In this document: one piece after another, positions 8,151-16,755 of the stretch | Numbering within the stretch: position 1 is the stretch's first letter | Layout of the letters: each line of letters begins with the position of its first letter | Assembly: GCA_965250105.1 (NCBI GenBank) | Contig: OZ252290.1 | Location: forward strand, 1,302,001 to 1,366,000 | From: JBCBSK01 sp965250105 | GTDB lineage: Bacteria; Pseudomonadota; Alphaproteobacteria; Rhizobiales; Tepidamorphaceae | DNA length: 64,000 nt | Reading direction: 5' to 3' | Position numbers and translations under genes: made by a program | Notes under the pieces: model-generated | The model's database searches: none | What the model was told of the DNA's origin: nothing | Seen by the model: only the letters and a program-made list of their open reading frames with translations

Positions 8151-9389
8151 CTATTGCGTCGTGGCGGCCAGGAAGTCCATCAGGGCCGCGCGATCTTCTG
8201 CGCTCGGAACGCGCTGTTCGGGCATGCGGCTGCCCGGCGTATAGGCTTCGGGGCCGTATTTGAAGAGATCGGATACCGTTTCCGGCGTCCAGACGATATC
8301 CATCCCGCGCAGGGCCTCGGAATAATCATAGCCCGGCGCGGTGCCGATACGGCGGCCGAAAATCCCGTGGAGCGTCGGCCCGGCGCGCCCTTCGTCATCG
8401 GCGGTCAGCGCATGGCACACCGCGCAGGCCCGGAACACTTCCGCTCCCCGCTCATTGCCGGCGACGACGGGCTGCGGCTCGGCGCCCGCGCCGAGAGCCG
8501 CGCCATCGAGCGTCCAGCGCCGGATCAGTCCGTCATTGCCGCCGGTCAACAGGCCGTCGGCCGACAAGGCCATCGACCAGACCGGTCCCTGCCCGGTCGC
8601 GATAGGGGTCCTGATATCGAGCGTGACGGGGTCGAGCAGCCAGACATCGCCGGTGATCGCGGCCACGGCGACATGATCGGCGCCCGCCGCCACGGCGATC
8701 AGCGGGCGGCTGGTCAGCTCGATCCTCAGCGTGTCCCCGCCCGGCACGATGCGCGCGACCGACCCGTCGGGCGCGGTCACGAAGAGCGCGGCCCCGTCGG
8801 TCGCCAACGCCGAGGGCGGCGACGGCAGATCGATGACCGGACCCGGCGCGCCATCGGCGTCCCACAGGCGCAGCCGGAGATCGGCGCCGACGCTCGCCAG
8901 GCCGTCCATATAGGCGACGAGGCCCGAGATCTGCCCGTCATGGGCCTCGAAAACCTCCGGCGCGCTCTCGCCGCCATCCCAAAGCGCGATACGCCCGCTC
9001 CAGGCCGCCGAGGCGAGACCATCGCCCCAGGGCGCCAGCGCCGCCACCGGCAAGGCATGCCAAGGCTCGAATTGCAGCGGTTCGGGCCCCGCGCCCCAGA
9101 TGGCCACCCGCCCGTCTTGACCGCCCGAGGCGAAGCGCCCGTCCGGTAGCGGCAGAACGGCGGTCACCGCCCCGTCATGCGCCCGCGTCACCTGACGCGC
9201 GATGCCGCCCTGCCAGACGATGGCGCGGGTGTCGAAGGAACCGGAATAGACCCTGTCGCCCGACAGCGCGAGCGCACGCACCGGCCCGCCATGCCCGCGC
9301 AGATCCTGCGCTTGAGCATGGGACAGGCCGGCCGTGATCGTCACGGCCAGCGCCAGGCCGAGCCGTTTCAGGCCATCAAGCCAAGCCAC
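8151..9389 (-). CDS. Secreted WD40-repeat / c-type cytochrome fusion protein
   Basis: A 412-residue exported protein. A signal peptide (LKRLGLALAVTITAGLSHAQAQ) is followed by about 300 residues of WD40/beta-propeller repeats (for example LRGHGGPVRALALSGDRVYSG, HDGAVTAVLPLPDGRFASGG). A C-terminal class I cytochrome c domain follows, with CAVCH heme attachment, the PTLHGIFGR phrase and a distal Met in SRMPEQ. The GTG at 9389 is chosen because it places the signal peptide at the N-terminus; the frame is open further upstream. It lies 7 bp after a 51-residue membrane protein gene and downstream of mrp. It could carry electrons in the periplasm for the neighbouring formate dehydrogenase; this is inference. 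Confidence 0.82.
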   Translation of the reverse strand: MAWLDGLKRLGLALAVTITAGLSHAQAQDLRGHGGPVRALALSGDRVYSGSFDTRAIVWQGGIARQVTRAHDGAVTAVLPLPDGRFASGGQDGRVAIWGAGPEPLQFEPWHALPVAALAPWGDGLASAAWSGRIALWDGGESAPEVFEAHDGQISGLVAYMDGLASVGADLRLRLWDADGAPGPVIDLPSPPSALATDGAALFVTAPDGSVARIVPGGDTLRIELTSRPLIAVAAGADHVAVAAITGDVWLLDPVTLDIRTPIATGQGPVWSMALSADGLLTGGNDGLIRRWTLDGAALGAGAEPQPVVAGNERGAEVFRACAVCHALTADDEGRAGPTLHGIFGRRIGTAPGYDYSEALRGMDIVWTPETVSDLFKYGPEAYTPGSRMPEQRVPSAEDRAALMDFLAATTQ

Positions 9390-9396
9390 GAGAAGG

Positions 9397-9552
9397 TCAG
9401 AACGTGACCAGATTGTCGCCCGGACCGGAGATGCGGGCACCTTCGGTGGTAAAGGCGGAATAGCTGTTGGTCTGGAAATTGTCGTCGAGCACATAGGCCG
9501 CGATGGCGGCGATGCCGACGGCGACAAGCGTGGCGACCAAGATCATTCTCAT
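9397..9552 (-). CDS. 51-residue single-span membrane or secreted small protein
   Basis: A short gene lying between mrp and the WD40-cytochrome gene. It begins MRMILVATLVAVGIAAIAAYVL, a single hydrophobic helix, and ends in a polar tail with GPGDNLVTF. The ATG at 9552 has AAGGAG 8 bp upstream, and the stop of mrp is only 3 bp before it; the downstream gene begins 7 bp after its stop. Translation in the other two frames here gives arginine-rich nonsense. It is probably a membrane-anchored or exported partner of the cytochrome protein. No known family recognised. Confidence 0.75.
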   Translation of the reverse strand: MRMILVATLVAVGIAAIAAYVLDDNFQTNSYSAFTTEGARISGPGDNLVTF

Positions 9553-9555
9553 GCG

Positions 9556-10698
9556 TCAAGCTCCTTGTGAAACATAATGCCCCGATGCGGGTTGCGTGTC
9601 ATCGAGCGTAGCCCAGACCGCTTCGGCCATGCCCGTATAGATGCGCCCGAGATCGCTGTCTGGCGCGCGCGCGACCACCGGCCGGCCGGCATCCGATGCC
9701 GCGCGCAGGTCCATCGTCAGCGGCACGGCTCCGAGATAGGGCACGCCGAGACGCTCGGCCTCGGCCCGCGCCCCACCGCGCCCGAAAAGCTCATGGTTCG
9801 TGCCGCATTCTGTGCAGACGAAATAGGCCATGTTCTCGATGACGCCAAGGATCGGCACATCGACCTTGCGGAACATGGCGATGCCGCGCCGCGCGTCGAT
9901 CAGCGCGAGATCCTGCGGCGTCGACACGATGACGGCACCCGACAGATCGGTGCCCTGGGCGATGGCGAGCTGCGCGTCGCCGGTGCCTGGCGGCATGTCG
10001 ACGATCAATATGTCGAGTTGACCCCAGTCGACATCGGACAGCATCTGGGTGATGGCCGACATGACCATCGGACCGCGCCAGATCATGGCCGTTTCGGCAT
10101 CGACCATCAGCCCCATCGACATGGCGGCGAGGCCATGGGCCTGCATCGGCAACAGGCGCCGGTTGGGCCCAAGCCTCGGCCGGCCATGCAGGGCCAGCAG
10201 CGTCGGCAGCGAGGGACCGTGAATGTCGGCGTCGAGAATGCCGACCTTCAAACCAAGCGTCCTGAGGCCGAGCGCCAGATTGACCGCCGTCGTGGACTTG
10301 CCAACCCCGCCCTTGCCGGAGGCGACGGCCACGACATGGCGCACACCATCGAGCACCTGTGGTCGCTTGCCGCCGGGCATGGTAGCTGCCGAAGCGCCGG
10401 AACTCTGCGTGGCCTGGCCCGGTGCGGATACGGGGGCCGGCGGCGCCGGCTTGTCGGCCGTCAGCGCGACAATGGCCGCGCCGGCGCCGGGAACGGCGCG
10501 CAAGGCGGCTTCGGCGGCATCGCGCAAGGAAGCGTAGTCGTCGAATTCGTCGGCCGAAATCGCGATCGCCAGGCTGAGCCGATCGCCGACGCGGACGGGT
10601 CCCGCCACCCTGTCGGAGGCCATCAGGGGGCTGCCGTCCGGCAGGCTAAGATCCTGCAGGGCCGCACGGGCCGCGATCAGCATATCGTCTTCGGTCAT
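9556..10698 (-). CDS. Mrp/NBP35-family Fe-S carrier ATPase
   Basis: A 380-residue P-loop protein of the Mrp/ApbC/NBP35 family, which binds and transfers [4Fe-4S] clusters. An N-terminal MIP18-like domain (residues 4-80) and a Pro/Ala linker precede the deviant Walker A SGKGGVGKST (about 127-136), then DADIHGPS, the VDMPPGTGD motif and the bridging CxxC in VCTECG. It heads a small operon with the 51-residue protein and the WD40-cytochrome gene. Placement beside a formate dehydrogenase with many Fe-S clusters suggests cluster loading of that enzyme. AAGG lies just upstream of ATG 10698. Confidence 0.93.
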   Translation of the reverse strand: MTEDDMLIAARAALQDLSLPDGSPLMASDRVAGPVRVGDRLSLAIAISADEFDDYASLRDAAEAALRAVPGAGAAIVALTADKPAPPAPVSAPGQATQSSGASAATMPGGKRPQVLDGVRHVVAVASGKGGVGKSTTAVNLALGLRTLGLKVGILDADIHGPSLPTLLALHGRPRLGPNRRLLPMQAHGLAAMSMGLMVDAETAMIWRGPMVMSAITQMLSDVDWGQLDILIVDMPPGTGDAQLAIAQGTDLSGAVIVSTPQDLALIDARRGIAMFRKVDVPILGVIENMAYFVCTECGTNHELFGRGGARAEAERLGVPYLGAVPLTMDLRAASDAGRPVVARAPDSDLGRIYTGMAEAVWATLDDTQPASGHYVSQGA

Positions 10699-10880
10699 GG
10701 CCTTGGCATCGACCTAATATCGCAATCGACCAGACATCGGGCTCCGGGCCAGCAGCACTTCAGACACCGGCTCGGGGTCAACGCACCACCGCCCGCGCGC
10801 CTGACGCGGCGCTGGCGCTCTCGGCCGGCCGCAACAGGCCCGGCCGAGACAGGCCGACCCGGGAGAGGCTAGCCTGGAAA

Positions 10881-10915
10881 GGCCATCCCATCCCGGTGCA
10901 CGGGATGGGATGGCC
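10881..10915 (-). terminator. Rho-independent terminator of the fdh operon
   Basis: A perfect 15-bp inverted repeat, GGCCATCCCATCCCG (10881-10895) and its complement (10901-10915), flanks a 5-base loop. On the minus strand it lies 48 bp after the fdhC stop and is followed by TTTCC. A second 10-bp dyad, TCTCGGCCGG (10819-10828) with CCGGCCGAGA (10840-10849), follows downstream. The 264-bp gap up to mrp holds no gene. Confidence 0.75.
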
Positions 10916-10962
10916 GAGAATTGGCGCACCTAGAGGCCCGCGCCCTGTCTCGCGCGACCGCG

Positions 10963-11994
10963 CTATTCCGCCGGCTGCGGCTTCGTGTTCGTGGCATGCG
11001 GCTCGTAGTCCGGCTTGCCCTGAACCTCTTCGACCCACAAGGAATGGTGTTCCTTGGCCCAGTTCAGATCCACCTCGCCGGACCCCATGGCGTCGAAGGC
11101 GCCTTCCATGCCGACCGAGCCGATATAGATGTGCGCGATGACGATGGCCGTCAGGCCGGCTGCCACCAAACCATGAATGAGCTGGTAGAGCTGCCAATCG
11201 GCCTGGGTGCCCGCAAGCGTCGGGAACAGCAGCATGACGCCGGTGAAGGACAGCGCCGCGCCGCCGATGATGACGGACCAGAAGATGACCTTCTGGCCGG
11301 CATTGAACTTCTTGGCCGGCGGATGCACGCCCTTCTGCAACAGGCCGCCACCCTTCTTGATCCAGTCGATGTCGAGCTTGTTGGGGATGTTGTGCGCGAC
11401 CCACATGAAAAAGGTCAGGACCAGGCCGAGCATGAAGGCCCATCCCATATAATTGTGCGCGATCTTGCCCCAGGTCGACAGCGTGCCGAACGCGTCCTCG
11501 CCGACGATCGGCAGGATGACGCTGCGGCCGAGCACGAGATTCAGGCCAGTCAGGCCAAGCACGATGAACGACACCGCCATCAACCAGTGACCGAAGCGCT
11601 CGAGCGCCGAAAAGCGCAGGATGCTCATGCCCGACAGGCCGGAATCGATGCGGATCTTGCCCCGGACCATGTAGAACACGACGAGCACGGCCAGCATGCC
11701 GACCACCGCGAGAATGGTCAGGTTGCGGACCAGCCCGCCATGGGTGTCGGCCCATCCCTTATTGCCCGGCTTGATCAGGCCGGTCGACAATTCATCGGGT
11801 ATCGAGACCCGGCCCGAGACCATGTCGTCGCCCTGCAGGGCCTGGAACAGGTCGTCCTCGGTCACCGATTTCTCGGTCGGGTTGATCTGCTGCGCCTCGG
11901 CGACCGATGTCAGCCCCGGCACCGTGAACGCCATCAGCGCCACGATGGCGATCAGAGCACACAGCCGGCCGAGAAGCGAAGGGATCGTCGTCAT
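10963..11994 (-). CDS. Formate dehydrogenase cytochrome b subunit (gamma)
   Basis: A 343-residue membrane subunit that should anchor the Tat-exported formate dehydrogenase and pass electrons from the Fe-S subunit to quinone. The N-terminus has a signal-like segment ending SVAEA, then a periplasmic region and a first span (LTILAVVGMLAVLVVFYMV). A four-helix cytochrome b561-type core follows, with candidate heme histidines in ERFGHWLMA, KIAHNYMGW and LIHGLVA/VIAHIYIG. SD AAGGATGAGG precedes ATG 11994. It is last in the fdh operon, 18 bp after the beta-subunit gene, and is followed by a strong terminator. Confidence 0.93.
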   Translation of the reverse strand: MTTIPSLLGRLCALIAIVALMAFTVPGLTSVAEAQQINPTEKSVTEDDLFQALQGDDMVSGRVSIPDELSTGLIKPGNKGWADTHGGLVRNLTILAVVGMLAVLVVFYMVRGKIRIDSGLSGMSILRFSALERFGHWLMAVSFIVLGLTGLNLVLGRSVILPIVGEDAFGTLSTWGKIAHNYMGWAFMLGLVLTFFMWVAHNIPNKLDIDWIKKGGGLLQKGVHPPAKKFNAGQKVIFWSVIIGGAALSFTGVMLLFPTLAGTQADWQLYQLIHGLVAAGLTAIVIAHIYIGSVGMEGAFDAMGSGEVDLNWAKEHHSLWVEEVQGKPDYEPHATNTKPQPAE

Positions 11995-12012
11995 TGCCTC
12001 ATCCTTTCGCGC

Positions 12013-12609
12013 TTAGACCGAGACCGTGTCGCCATAGGCGGTGCGCCAGCCCCAGGCGCCGGAACCGTAGCCGCGCGTCACGACGCGCTCGCGATAGATG
12101 TCGGCGATGATGTCGCCGTCACCGGCCAGGAGCGACTTGGTCGAGCACATCTCGGCGCATAGCGGCAGCTTGCCCTCGGCCAGACGGTTCGAGCCGTATT
12201 TGACATATTCGGCCTGCGTCATGTCGGCCTCGGGACCGCCGGCGCAATAGGTGCATTTGTCCATCTTGCCGCGCGTGCCGAAATTGCCGACCCGCGGATA
12301 TTGCGGCGCGCCGAACGGGCAGGCGTAGAAGCAATAGCCGCAGCCGATGCAGGTATCCTTGGAATGCAGGACCACGGCATCGTCGGTGGTGTAGAAGCAG
12401 TCGACCGGGCAGACGGCGGCGCACGGCGCGTCGACGCAGTGCATGCACGCCATCGACACCGAGCGCTCGCCCGGCAGGCCATCATTGATGGTGACGACCC
12501 GCCGCCGGTTGATGCCCCACGGCACCTCGTGCTCGTTCTTGCAGGCGGTGACGCAGGCGTTGCACTCGATGCAGCGGTCCGCGTCGCAAAGGAATTTCAT
12601 CCGTGCCAT
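12013..12609 (-). CDS. Formate dehydrogenase iron-sulfur subunit (beta, FDH3 type)
   Basis: A 198-residue ferredoxin-like electron-transfer subunit with four cysteine groups for [4Fe-4S] clusters: CDADRCIECNACVTACK near residue 8, CMHCVDAPCAAVCP near 55, CIGCGYCFYACP near 87 and CTYC...CAEMC near 120-150. It lacks the C-terminal transmembrane anchor of E. coli FdnH, in line with the short 'fdh3B' type. It accepts electrons from the catalytic subunit and hands them to the cytochrome b subunit. GGGAGAG lies upstream of ATG 12609. Confidence 0.93.
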   Translation of the reverse strand: MARMKFLCDADRCIECNACVTACKNEHEVPWGINRRRVVTINDGLPGERSVSMACMHCVDAPCAAVCPVDCFYTTDDAVVLHSKDTCIGCGYCFYACPFGAPQYPRVGNFGTRGKMDKCTYCAGGPEADMTQAEYVKYGSNRLAEGKLPLCAEMCSTKSLLAGDGDIIADIYRERVVTRGYGSGAWGWRTAYGDTVSV

Positions 12610-12624
12610 TGTCGTTTCTCTCCC

Positions 12625-15588
12625 TTACGCCGCCGCGATCTGGCAAAGCGTGACCTTGCCTTCATGCATGCCGGTCACCGGGTCATAGCCATAGGTGGTT
12701 ACGGTGTTGACGCTCTCGCCGAGGACGATCGGGTCGGTGCCTTCGGGGTATTTGCCCCGCTGATCCTCGCCCTGGAACCAGCCGGCGAAGTGGAACGGCA
12801 TGAAGGCGACGCCCGGCGCCACGCGCTCGGTGACGAGCGCCTTGACGCGCACCCGGCTGTCGGCCTCGGGACCGGTCACCCAGACCCAACCGCCATCGGA
12901 AACGCCGCGCGCCTCCGCGTCGGCCGGATTGATCTCGACGAACATGTCCTGCTGCAGTTCCGCGAGCCACGGATTGGAGCGGGTTTCCTCGCCGCCGCCC
13001 TCATATTCGACCAGCCGGCCGGAGGTGAGGACGATCGGGAAGCTGTCCGACAGATTGCGCTCGACCGCCGACGCCTGCACCGTGTGGCCGATATTCGGCA
13101 CGCGGAACTGGCGACCGTCGTCGCGGGTCGGATATTCGGCCACCAGATCCGGGCGCGGGCTGTAGATCGGCTCGCGATGCACCGGGATCGGATCGGGCAG
13201 GTTCCACGCCACGGCGCGGGCCTTGCCGTTGCCGAAGGGCACGCAGCCATGCTCGATGGCGACCCGCTGGATACCGCCCGACAGGTCGAGCGACCAGCTG
13301 ACAGCGGCCATCGCCTCGGGGTCGTTGTTGCCGATGCGCTGGATCGTCGCCAGTTCGTCCGGCGTCAACTCGCCGTCCCAGCCGAGCGCCTGCAGGATCC
13401 CATAGGTGAACTGCGGGTAGCCGTCGGTGATGTCCGAGCCGACCGGATAGCTGCCTTCCGCCAACAGGGTCTCGCCGTCCCGCTCCAAGCCGAAGCGCGG
13501 GCGGAACGCGCCGCCGCCGTCTTTGACCGGGATATTCGGGTTGTAGAGGATGTGGGTTCCGGGATGGCGGAACTCCGGCGTTCCCCAGCACGGCCAGGGC
13601 AGGCCGTAATAGTCGCCGGAGATTTCCTCGGGCGCGTCGTCATAGGCGCGCAGCGTCACCAGGTCGAACTTGTCCTGATGCGCCATATGCGCCTTCAGCC
13701 GCTCCGGCGACTGACCGGTATAACCGGTCGACCAGCCGCCGCGATTGATCTCGCGGAGGATCGATTCGGCCGTCGGCTCGAGGCTGAACTTGCCCTGGAC
13801 CATGTCGTAGTTCTTGAACATCTCCTCGCCGAAGCCGAGCTTGCTGGCGAGCTGGTAGATGACGGCATAGTCGTTGTCGCTCTCGAAGATTGGCTCGACC
13901 ACCTTCTCGCCCCACTGCACCGAACGGTTCGACGCCGTGCGGCTGCCGTCGCATTCGAACTGGGTCGAAATCGGCAGGAGATAGGTGTTGTCGGTGCGAT
14001 CATGCAGCGCGGCGAAGGTCGTCGGATGCGGATCGGCCACGACCAGAAGGTCGAGCGCGTTCATGCCCTTCAGGGAATCGCCCATGCGCGGCACCGTGTT
14101 GCCGCCATGGCCGAACACGATCATCGCCTTGAGATTGTCGCGCTGGTCGACATCCTCGGCATCGAGCGTGGCCGCGTCGAACCAGCGCGTCGAGGGAATG
14201 CCGGCGACGTTCATGTTCTCTTCGGACGTGCGCGCGTCGCGCCCACCCTTGGCCGGCACCGCGTCGAAGCGCGAGACGAAATACTCGTAAGGCATTTCCC
14301 AAACGCGCGACCAGTGCCGCCAGCCGCCCGCCGACAGGCCGTAATAGCAAGGCAGGCTGCCGATATCGAGGCCGAAATCGGTCGCGCCCTGCACGTTGCA
14401 GTGGCCGCGGAAGATGTTGGCGCCGGTGCCCGTCGAGCCGACATTGCCGGTCGCCAGCAGCAGGTTGCAATAGGTCCGCACATTGGCCGTGCCGACGGTA
14501 TGCTGCGTGCCGCCCATGCACCAGATGAAGGTCGAGGGGCGCTGGGTCGCGAACGTCTCGGCGACGCGCCGCAGCTGCGCTTCCGGAATGCCGGTGACGC
14601 GCTCGACTTCCTCGGGATGCCACTTCTTCACCTCTTCGCGGATCTGGTCCATGCCCCAGACGCGCTGGTCGATGAAGTCGTTGTCTTCCCAGCCGTTTTC
14701 GAAGATATGCCACATGATGCCCCAGATGATGGGGATGTCGGTGCCCGACCGCATGCGGATATAATCGGTGGCGTGCGCCGCGGTTCGGGTGAAGCGCGGG
14801 TCGATGACGATGACATTGGCCCGGTTCGTTTCCTTGCCGGTTAGGATGTGCTGCAGCGACACCGGATGGGCCTCGGCCGCGTTCGAGCCCATGAACACGA
14901 TGGTCTTCGAGTTGCGGATGTCGTTGTAGCTGTTGGTCATCGCGCCGTAGCCCCAGGTATTGGCAACCCCGGCAACGGTCGTCGAATGGCAGATGCGGGC
15001 CTGGTGGTCCACATTATTGGTGCCCCAGAAGGCCGCGAACTTGCGGAACAGATAGGCGCCTTCATTGGAGAACTTGGCCGATCCGAGCAGATACACGGAA
15101 TCGGCGCCGCTCGTCTCACGCACCTCAAGGAGCTTGTCGCCGATCTCGTCGACGGCCTGCTCCCAGGAGATCCGGACCCATTCGCCGTTCTCCTTCTTCA
15201 TCGGATACTTCAGGCGCCGGTCGCCATGCACGAGCTCGCGCACCGAGGCGCCCTTGGCGCAATGGGTGCCGCGATTGATCGGGCTGGCCCAGGCCGGCTC
15301 CTGGCCGACCCAGACGCCGTTCTGGACTTCCGCCTTGACCGTGCAGCCGACCGAGCAGTGGGTGCAGATATTGGTCTTGATCTCGACGGGCTGACTGAAA
15401 TCGGTCGGCCCGGCCTCGGCGCGCCGCACCGTGCCGGCACCGACGGCGCCGATGGCCGCGAGACCGCCGATGGCGAGCCCCGACGTCCTCAGAAAACTAC
15501 GACGGTCGACCGGCTTGGCAGCAACCGTTTGCGCGAAACCGGACAGGCCGCGACGTGCGGTCTCGGATGACCTGCGCTTGACCAGCAT
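12625..15588 (-). CDS. Formate dehydrogenase catalytic subunit (alpha), Tat-exported, cysteine type
   Basis: A 987-residue molybdopterin (Mo or W bis-MGD) oxidoreductase that oxidises formate to CO2 in the periplasm. A Tat signal with DRRSFLR at residues 28-34 ends near RRAEA. The [4Fe-4S] motif is C75-x2-C78-x3-C82 plus THCAKG near residue 110. The metal ligand position is Cys200 (codon TGC at 14991-14989) in ARICHSTT, so no selenocysteine is needed. MopB domains and the C-terminal MGD-binding domain (LTSGRLVEYEGGGEETRS) follow. SD GGAGG is 7 bp upstream of ATG 15588. The gene order small Tat protein-alpha-beta-gamma is standard for FDH3-type operons. Confidence 0.96.
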   Translation of the reverse strand: MLVKRRSSETARRGLSGFAQTVAAKPVDRRSFLRTSGLAIGGLAAIGAVGAGTVRRAEAGPTDFSQPVEIKTNICTHCSVGCTVKAEVQNGVWVGQEPAWASPINRGTHCAKGASVRELVHGDRRLKYPMKKENGEWVRISWEQAVDEIGDKLLEVRETSGADSVYLLGSAKFSNEGAYLFRKFAAFWGTNNVDHQARICHSTTVAGVANTWGYGAMTNSYNDIRNSKTIVFMGSNAAEAHPVSLQHILTGKETNRANVIVIDPRFTRTAAHATDYIRMRSGTDIPIIWGIMWHIFENGWEDNDFIDQRVWGMDQIREEVKKWHPEEVERVTGIPEAQLRRVAETFATQRPSTFIWCMGGTQHTVGTANVRTYCNLLLATGNVGSTGTGANIFRGHCNVQGATDFGLDIGSLPCYYGLSAGGWRHWSRVWEMPYEYFVSRFDAVPAKGGRDARTSEENMNVAGIPSTRWFDAATLDAEDVDQRDNLKAMIVFGHGGNTVPRMGDSLKGMNALDLLVVADPHPTTFAALHDRTDNTYLLPISTQFECDGSRTASNRSVQWGEKVVEPIFESDNDYAVIYQLASKLGFGEEMFKNYDMVQGKFSLEPTAESILREINRGGWSTGYTGQSPERLKAHMAHQDKFDLVTLRAYDDAPEEISGDYYGLPWPCWGTPEFRHPGTHILYNPNIPVKDGGGAFRPRFGLERDGETLLAEGSYPVGSDITDGYPQFTYGILQALGWDGELTPDELATIQRIGNNDPEAMAAVSWSLDLSGGIQRVAIEHGCVPFGNGKARAVAWNLPDPIPVHREPIYSPRPDLVAEYPTRDDGRQFRVPNIGHTVQASAVERNLSDSFPIVLTSGRLVEYEGGGEETRSNPWLAELQQDMFVEINPADAEARGVSDGGWVWVTGPEADSRVRVKALVTERVAPGVAFMPFHFAGWFQGEDQRGKYPEGTDPIVLGESVNTVTTYGYDPVTGMHEGKVTLCQIAAA

Positions 15589-15591
15589 GAC

Positions 15592-15801
15592 TTAGCCTCC
15601 CTGATAGTAGCGGTTGGTGCGGTAGAACGCCTTGACGTGTTCCGTCTCCTGATAGCGCTGCTTGGTGCGCTCATCGCCGGTTTCCTCGGCGACGACGGGA
15701 CGGGCGCCGGCCGTCAGAACGCCGGCCGATGCGGCGGTCGCCGCAAGCGCGCCGAAGAAATCGCGGCGCGCGATTCCCTTCTTCTCCGTTTTGCCAACCA
15801 T
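15592..15801 (-). CDS. Small Tat-signal protein of formate dehydrogenase operons (TIGR02811-like)
   Basis: A 69-residue protein with the twin-arginine motif ARRDFFGA followed by a hydrophobic stretch ending AGARPVVA, then a short charged tail rich in Tyr and Arg (YRTNRYYQGG). Tiny Tat-target proteins placed just before fdhA are a known family of unknown function, perhaps assisting export of the enzyme. ATG 15801 is chosen over the in-frame ATG at 15813 because GGAGG lies 5 bp before it and inside the longer reading. Its TAA stop is 3 bp upstream of fdhA. Confidence 0.85.
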   Translation of the reverse strand: MVGKTEKKGIARRDFFGALAATAASAGVLTAGARPVVAEETGDERTKQRYQETEHVKAFYRTNRYYQGG

Positions 15802-15860
15802 GTCATCCTCCATTCAAACTCTCCTCGACCCGCCCCGGCGATGCCGGACGGGCCCTGAAT

Positions 15861-16523
15861 TCATGCCTTGGCGGGTCTGCCGCCGGCCTGCTGATGGTGC
15901 GCCTTGTCGAGACTGAAGGCGCGGGTTTCGATATCGATGAGAAGGTTGCCGATCTCGGCCACAGGACGGTAGAAGCAGGCGCTCGGCGCGACCGCCAGAT
16001 CGTCGAAGAACTGTCCCGCCCAGGGCTCCAGATGGCGCGCGAAGAAGCCGGCCTGCCCGGCGCCGCCGCAGCCCAGGACGCCAGCGTCGAACGTGCCGGC
16101 CGCGAGCCCCGACATGACCTCGGCGAGCGAGGCGATATGGTCCTCGGGCTCGTAGCGTCCGGAGACGCGCTCGACCCGCATCACCGCGAGATCGCGTCGC
16201 AGATCGGCCAGCGGCCGCTCGTTCAGGAAACCGGTCAGATAGAAGGAGGCATAGGGCAGGAGCTCGCCGCGCCCGACGCCGACGAACAATTCAAAGAACT
16301 CCCGTTCGGCCGCTTCCGGCGTGGTCTCGGCCGCCGTGCGCGCGAGCACGCGATAGGCTTCGCCCAGCGCGGTGTCATTGCCCGTCAGACCGGCGAGCGC
16401 CTCGAGCATCGGGGCATCCGGCGCCGCCGACAAAAGGCGCGCCAGAAGGCCCCATTGCTGGGACCGCAACACTTCCTGATCCGAACCGGACGGCGCATTC
16501 TCTGCCAGATCGGCAGCACCCAC
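15861..16523 (-). CDS. TorD-family molybdoenzyme chaperone
   Basis: A helical protein of about 220 residues of the TorD/DmsD/NarJ family, which bind the Tat signal of a molybdoenzyme and hold it until the cofactor is loaded. Typical motifs are EFFELFVGVGRGELLPYASFY and the signature YEPEDHI (E-P-x-D-H). Its client is almost certainly the fdhA product encoded 270 bp downstream. GTG 16523 is preferred because GGAGGA sits 6 bp upstream; an ATG at 16544 would contain that SD inside the coding region. Confidence 0.9.
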   Translation of the reverse strand: MGAADLAENAPSGSDQEVLRSQQWGLLARLLSAAPDAPMLEALAGLTGNDTALGEAYRVLARTAAETTPEAAEREFFELFVGVGRGELLPYASFYLTGFLNERPLADLRRDLAVMRVERVSGRYEPEDHIASLAEVMSGLAAGTFDAGVLGCGGAGQAGFFARHLEPWAGQFFDDLAVAPSACFYRPVAEIGNLLIDIETRAFSLDKAHHQQAGGRPAKA

Positions 16524-16755
16524 GTCGCTTCCTCCAGATTCCATTTATTCTTATTCCAATTCCAAATTGTCATGGAACTGTCTTCGGATCAACGATTTCC
16601 GGAAAGAATCGACGCGGGCGATGCAACCGGCACGTTCATTTCTCACGACGGCGGCCATCGCCGAAAAATCGGCACAAGATATTGTTTAAAAGGAAGTTTT
16701 CACAAAACAGGGCAACCAGCCGGGGCGATTTGCTCCAAACCGTCACGTATCCTGA
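16524..16755 (-). promoter_or_regulatory. Probable internal promoter region for torD-fdhABC
   Basis: This 232-bp gap is AT-richer than its surroundings (for example ATTGTTTAAAAGGAAGTTTTCACAA split over 16680-16705) and separates the five-gene DUF unit from torD. It holds no credible ORF. A separate promoter for the catalytic operon here is likely, but no clean -35/-10 pair could be fixed. Confidence 0.4.

Noticed and set aside
12301..14844. 847-residue plus-strand open frame opposite fdhA/fdhB
   Set aside because: It is the mirror of strongly supported formate dehydrogenase genes; composition is His/Arg/Asp-rich with no domain. High GC creates such long antisense frames.
14989..14991. Possible selenocysteine codon in fdhA
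   Set aside because: The active-site codon is TGC (Cys), and there is no in-frame TGA.
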